A DNA stretch of 64,000 nucleotides from Luteimonas sp. BLCC-B24 (GTDB taxonomy: Bacteria; Pseudomonadota; Gammaproteobacteria; Xanthomonadales; Xanthomonadaceae): contig NZ_JAQQGN010000001.1 of the NCBI RefSeq assembly GCF_028550595.1, forward strand, positions 744,001-808,000. Direction: 5' to 3'. The notes under the pieces were generated by a model. The model made no database searches, was not told the origin of the DNA, and saw only the letters and a list, made by a program, of their open reading frames with translations. A program made the position numbers and the translations under genes. Below are positions 63,530 through 64,000 of this stretch, piece after piece (the first letter of the stretch is position 1; each line of letters opens with the position of its first letter).

Positions 63530-64000
63530 GTGCCGCTGCGCATCGCCGTCGTCGCCTCGGGGCGGGGCAGCAATCTGCAGGCGATCCTCGACGCCATCGC
63601 CGCCGGCACACTCGATGCCGAGGTCGTCGGGGTCTGGTCGGACCGGCGCGATGCGTTCGCGCTGGAGCGCGCGCGATCGGCCGGCGTGCCCGCGCATCCG
63701 GTGCGTCCTCGCGACTACGCCGACCGCGCCGCGCACGACCTGGCCTTGTTCGGCGCCATCGACGCGGCCGCGCCCGATCTGATCGTCTGCGCCGGCTACA
63801 TGCGTCTGATCGGGGCAGCGGCAGTCGAGGCCCGCCCGGGTCGCATGATCAACATCCATCCGTCCCTGCTGCCCGCGTTCAAGGGGCTGCACACGCACCA
63901 GCAGGCGCTCGATGCAGGCGTGACCGAACACGGCGCCAGCGTGCACGTGGTGACCGCCGATCTCGACGCCGGCCCCGTCCTCGCGCAGGCGCGTGTGCCG
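63530..64000 (+). CDS. purN: Phosphoribosylglycinamide formyltransferase, N-terminal part
   Basis: A GTG start at 63530 opens a frame that runs off the right edge after 157 codons of about 200-220. Visible motifs are RIAVVASGRGSNLQAILDAI, the Asp-containing VVGVWSDRRDAFALERARSA, LIVCAGYMRLIG, and the formyltransferase core MINIHPSLLPAFKGLHTHQQ followed by GASVHVVT. That core holds the catalytic Asn-His pair. It transfers a formyl group from 10-formyl-THF to GAR, the third step of purine synthesis. It is in the usual purM-purN order. Confidence 0.94.
   Translation, partial: MPLRIAVVASGRGSNLQAILDAIAAGTLDAEVVGVWSDRRDAFALERARSAGVPAHPVRPRDYADRAAHDLALFGAIDAAAPDLIVCAGYMRLIGAAAVEARPGRMINIHPSLLPAFKGLHTHQQALDAGVTEHGASVHVVTADLDAGPVLAQARVP

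Overview
The window is very GC-rich chromosomal DNA from a gammaproteobacterium, most probably a member of the Xanthomonadaceae/Lysobacteraceae (Lysobacter/Luteimonas type). This placement is inferred from gene content. It rests on an aspartokinase-diaminopimelate decarboxylase fusion (lysAC), the MurD2/MurL pair for D-glutamate in peptidoglycan, a suf operon headed by an Rrf2-type regulator, and the linked hda, AI-2E permease, DUF2066, purM and purN genes. No rRNA, tRNA, CRISPR array, insertion sequence or prophage was found.

Region 1 (1-6.6 kb). Two S9 prolyl-oligopeptidase-type secreted peptidases and a membrane-anchored Ser/Thr kinase with a TPR-rich C-terminal part lie on the minus strand. 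A SARP/BTAD-type regulator diverges from the kinase.

Region 2 (6.7-26 kb) is the most notable part of the window. It is a tightly coupled plus-strand cluster of 15 genes for an MSHA-like type IV pilus or type II secretion-like machine. It encodes six prepilin-like proteins, GspM/PilO-, GspL/MshI- and GspC/MshK-like inner-membrane subunits, an MshL-like secretin, an MshN-like protein, an ExeA/MshM-like ATPase with a peptidoglycan-binding domain, an assembly ATPase with a c-di-GMP-binding-type MshEN domain, and a GspF/MshG platform protein. One pilin-like protein is a 1098-residue giant that lacks Glu at +5. Three of the minor pilins carry extra helical modules, and four share an RLPCPD...GWLP motif block. 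An FHA protein with a degenerate GGDEF domain closes the cluster. With the kinase and SARP regulator at the other end, this suggests phospho- and c-di-GMP-linked control. No prepilin peptidase or retraction ATPase is present. A perfect bidirectional terminator ends the region.

Region 3 (26-36 kb) is housekeeping: ssb, ispB, a DUF5808 protein, murD2-murL, a small membrane protein, lysAC, and two tandem PhzF-family genes followed by an inverted-repeat element.

Region 4 (36-43 kb) holds small genes: an alpha/beta hydrolase, OsmC, a DUF2784 protein, an HU-like protein with a Lys/Ala/Pro tail, a DUF533 protein, an M23 peptidase, several envelope or lipoprotein genes, and a SET-domain protein.

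Region 5 (43-50 kb) is the suf operon (Rrf2 regulator, sufB, sufC, sufD, sufS) followed by a GNAT acetyltransferase and a Rieske ferredoxin. The sufB-sufC gap carries a strong hairpin and a 14-bp tandem repeat.

Region 6 (50-64 kb) contains a TonB-dependent receptor behind a Fur-box-like site, HutD, a ComEA-like helix-hairpin-helix protein, an M20 peptidase behind a palindromic site, cysD-cysNC with atypical codon use, murU, hda, an AI-2E family permease, a DUF2066 protein, purM and the start of purN. Functions are family-level calls read from motifs by eye; no database search was run.
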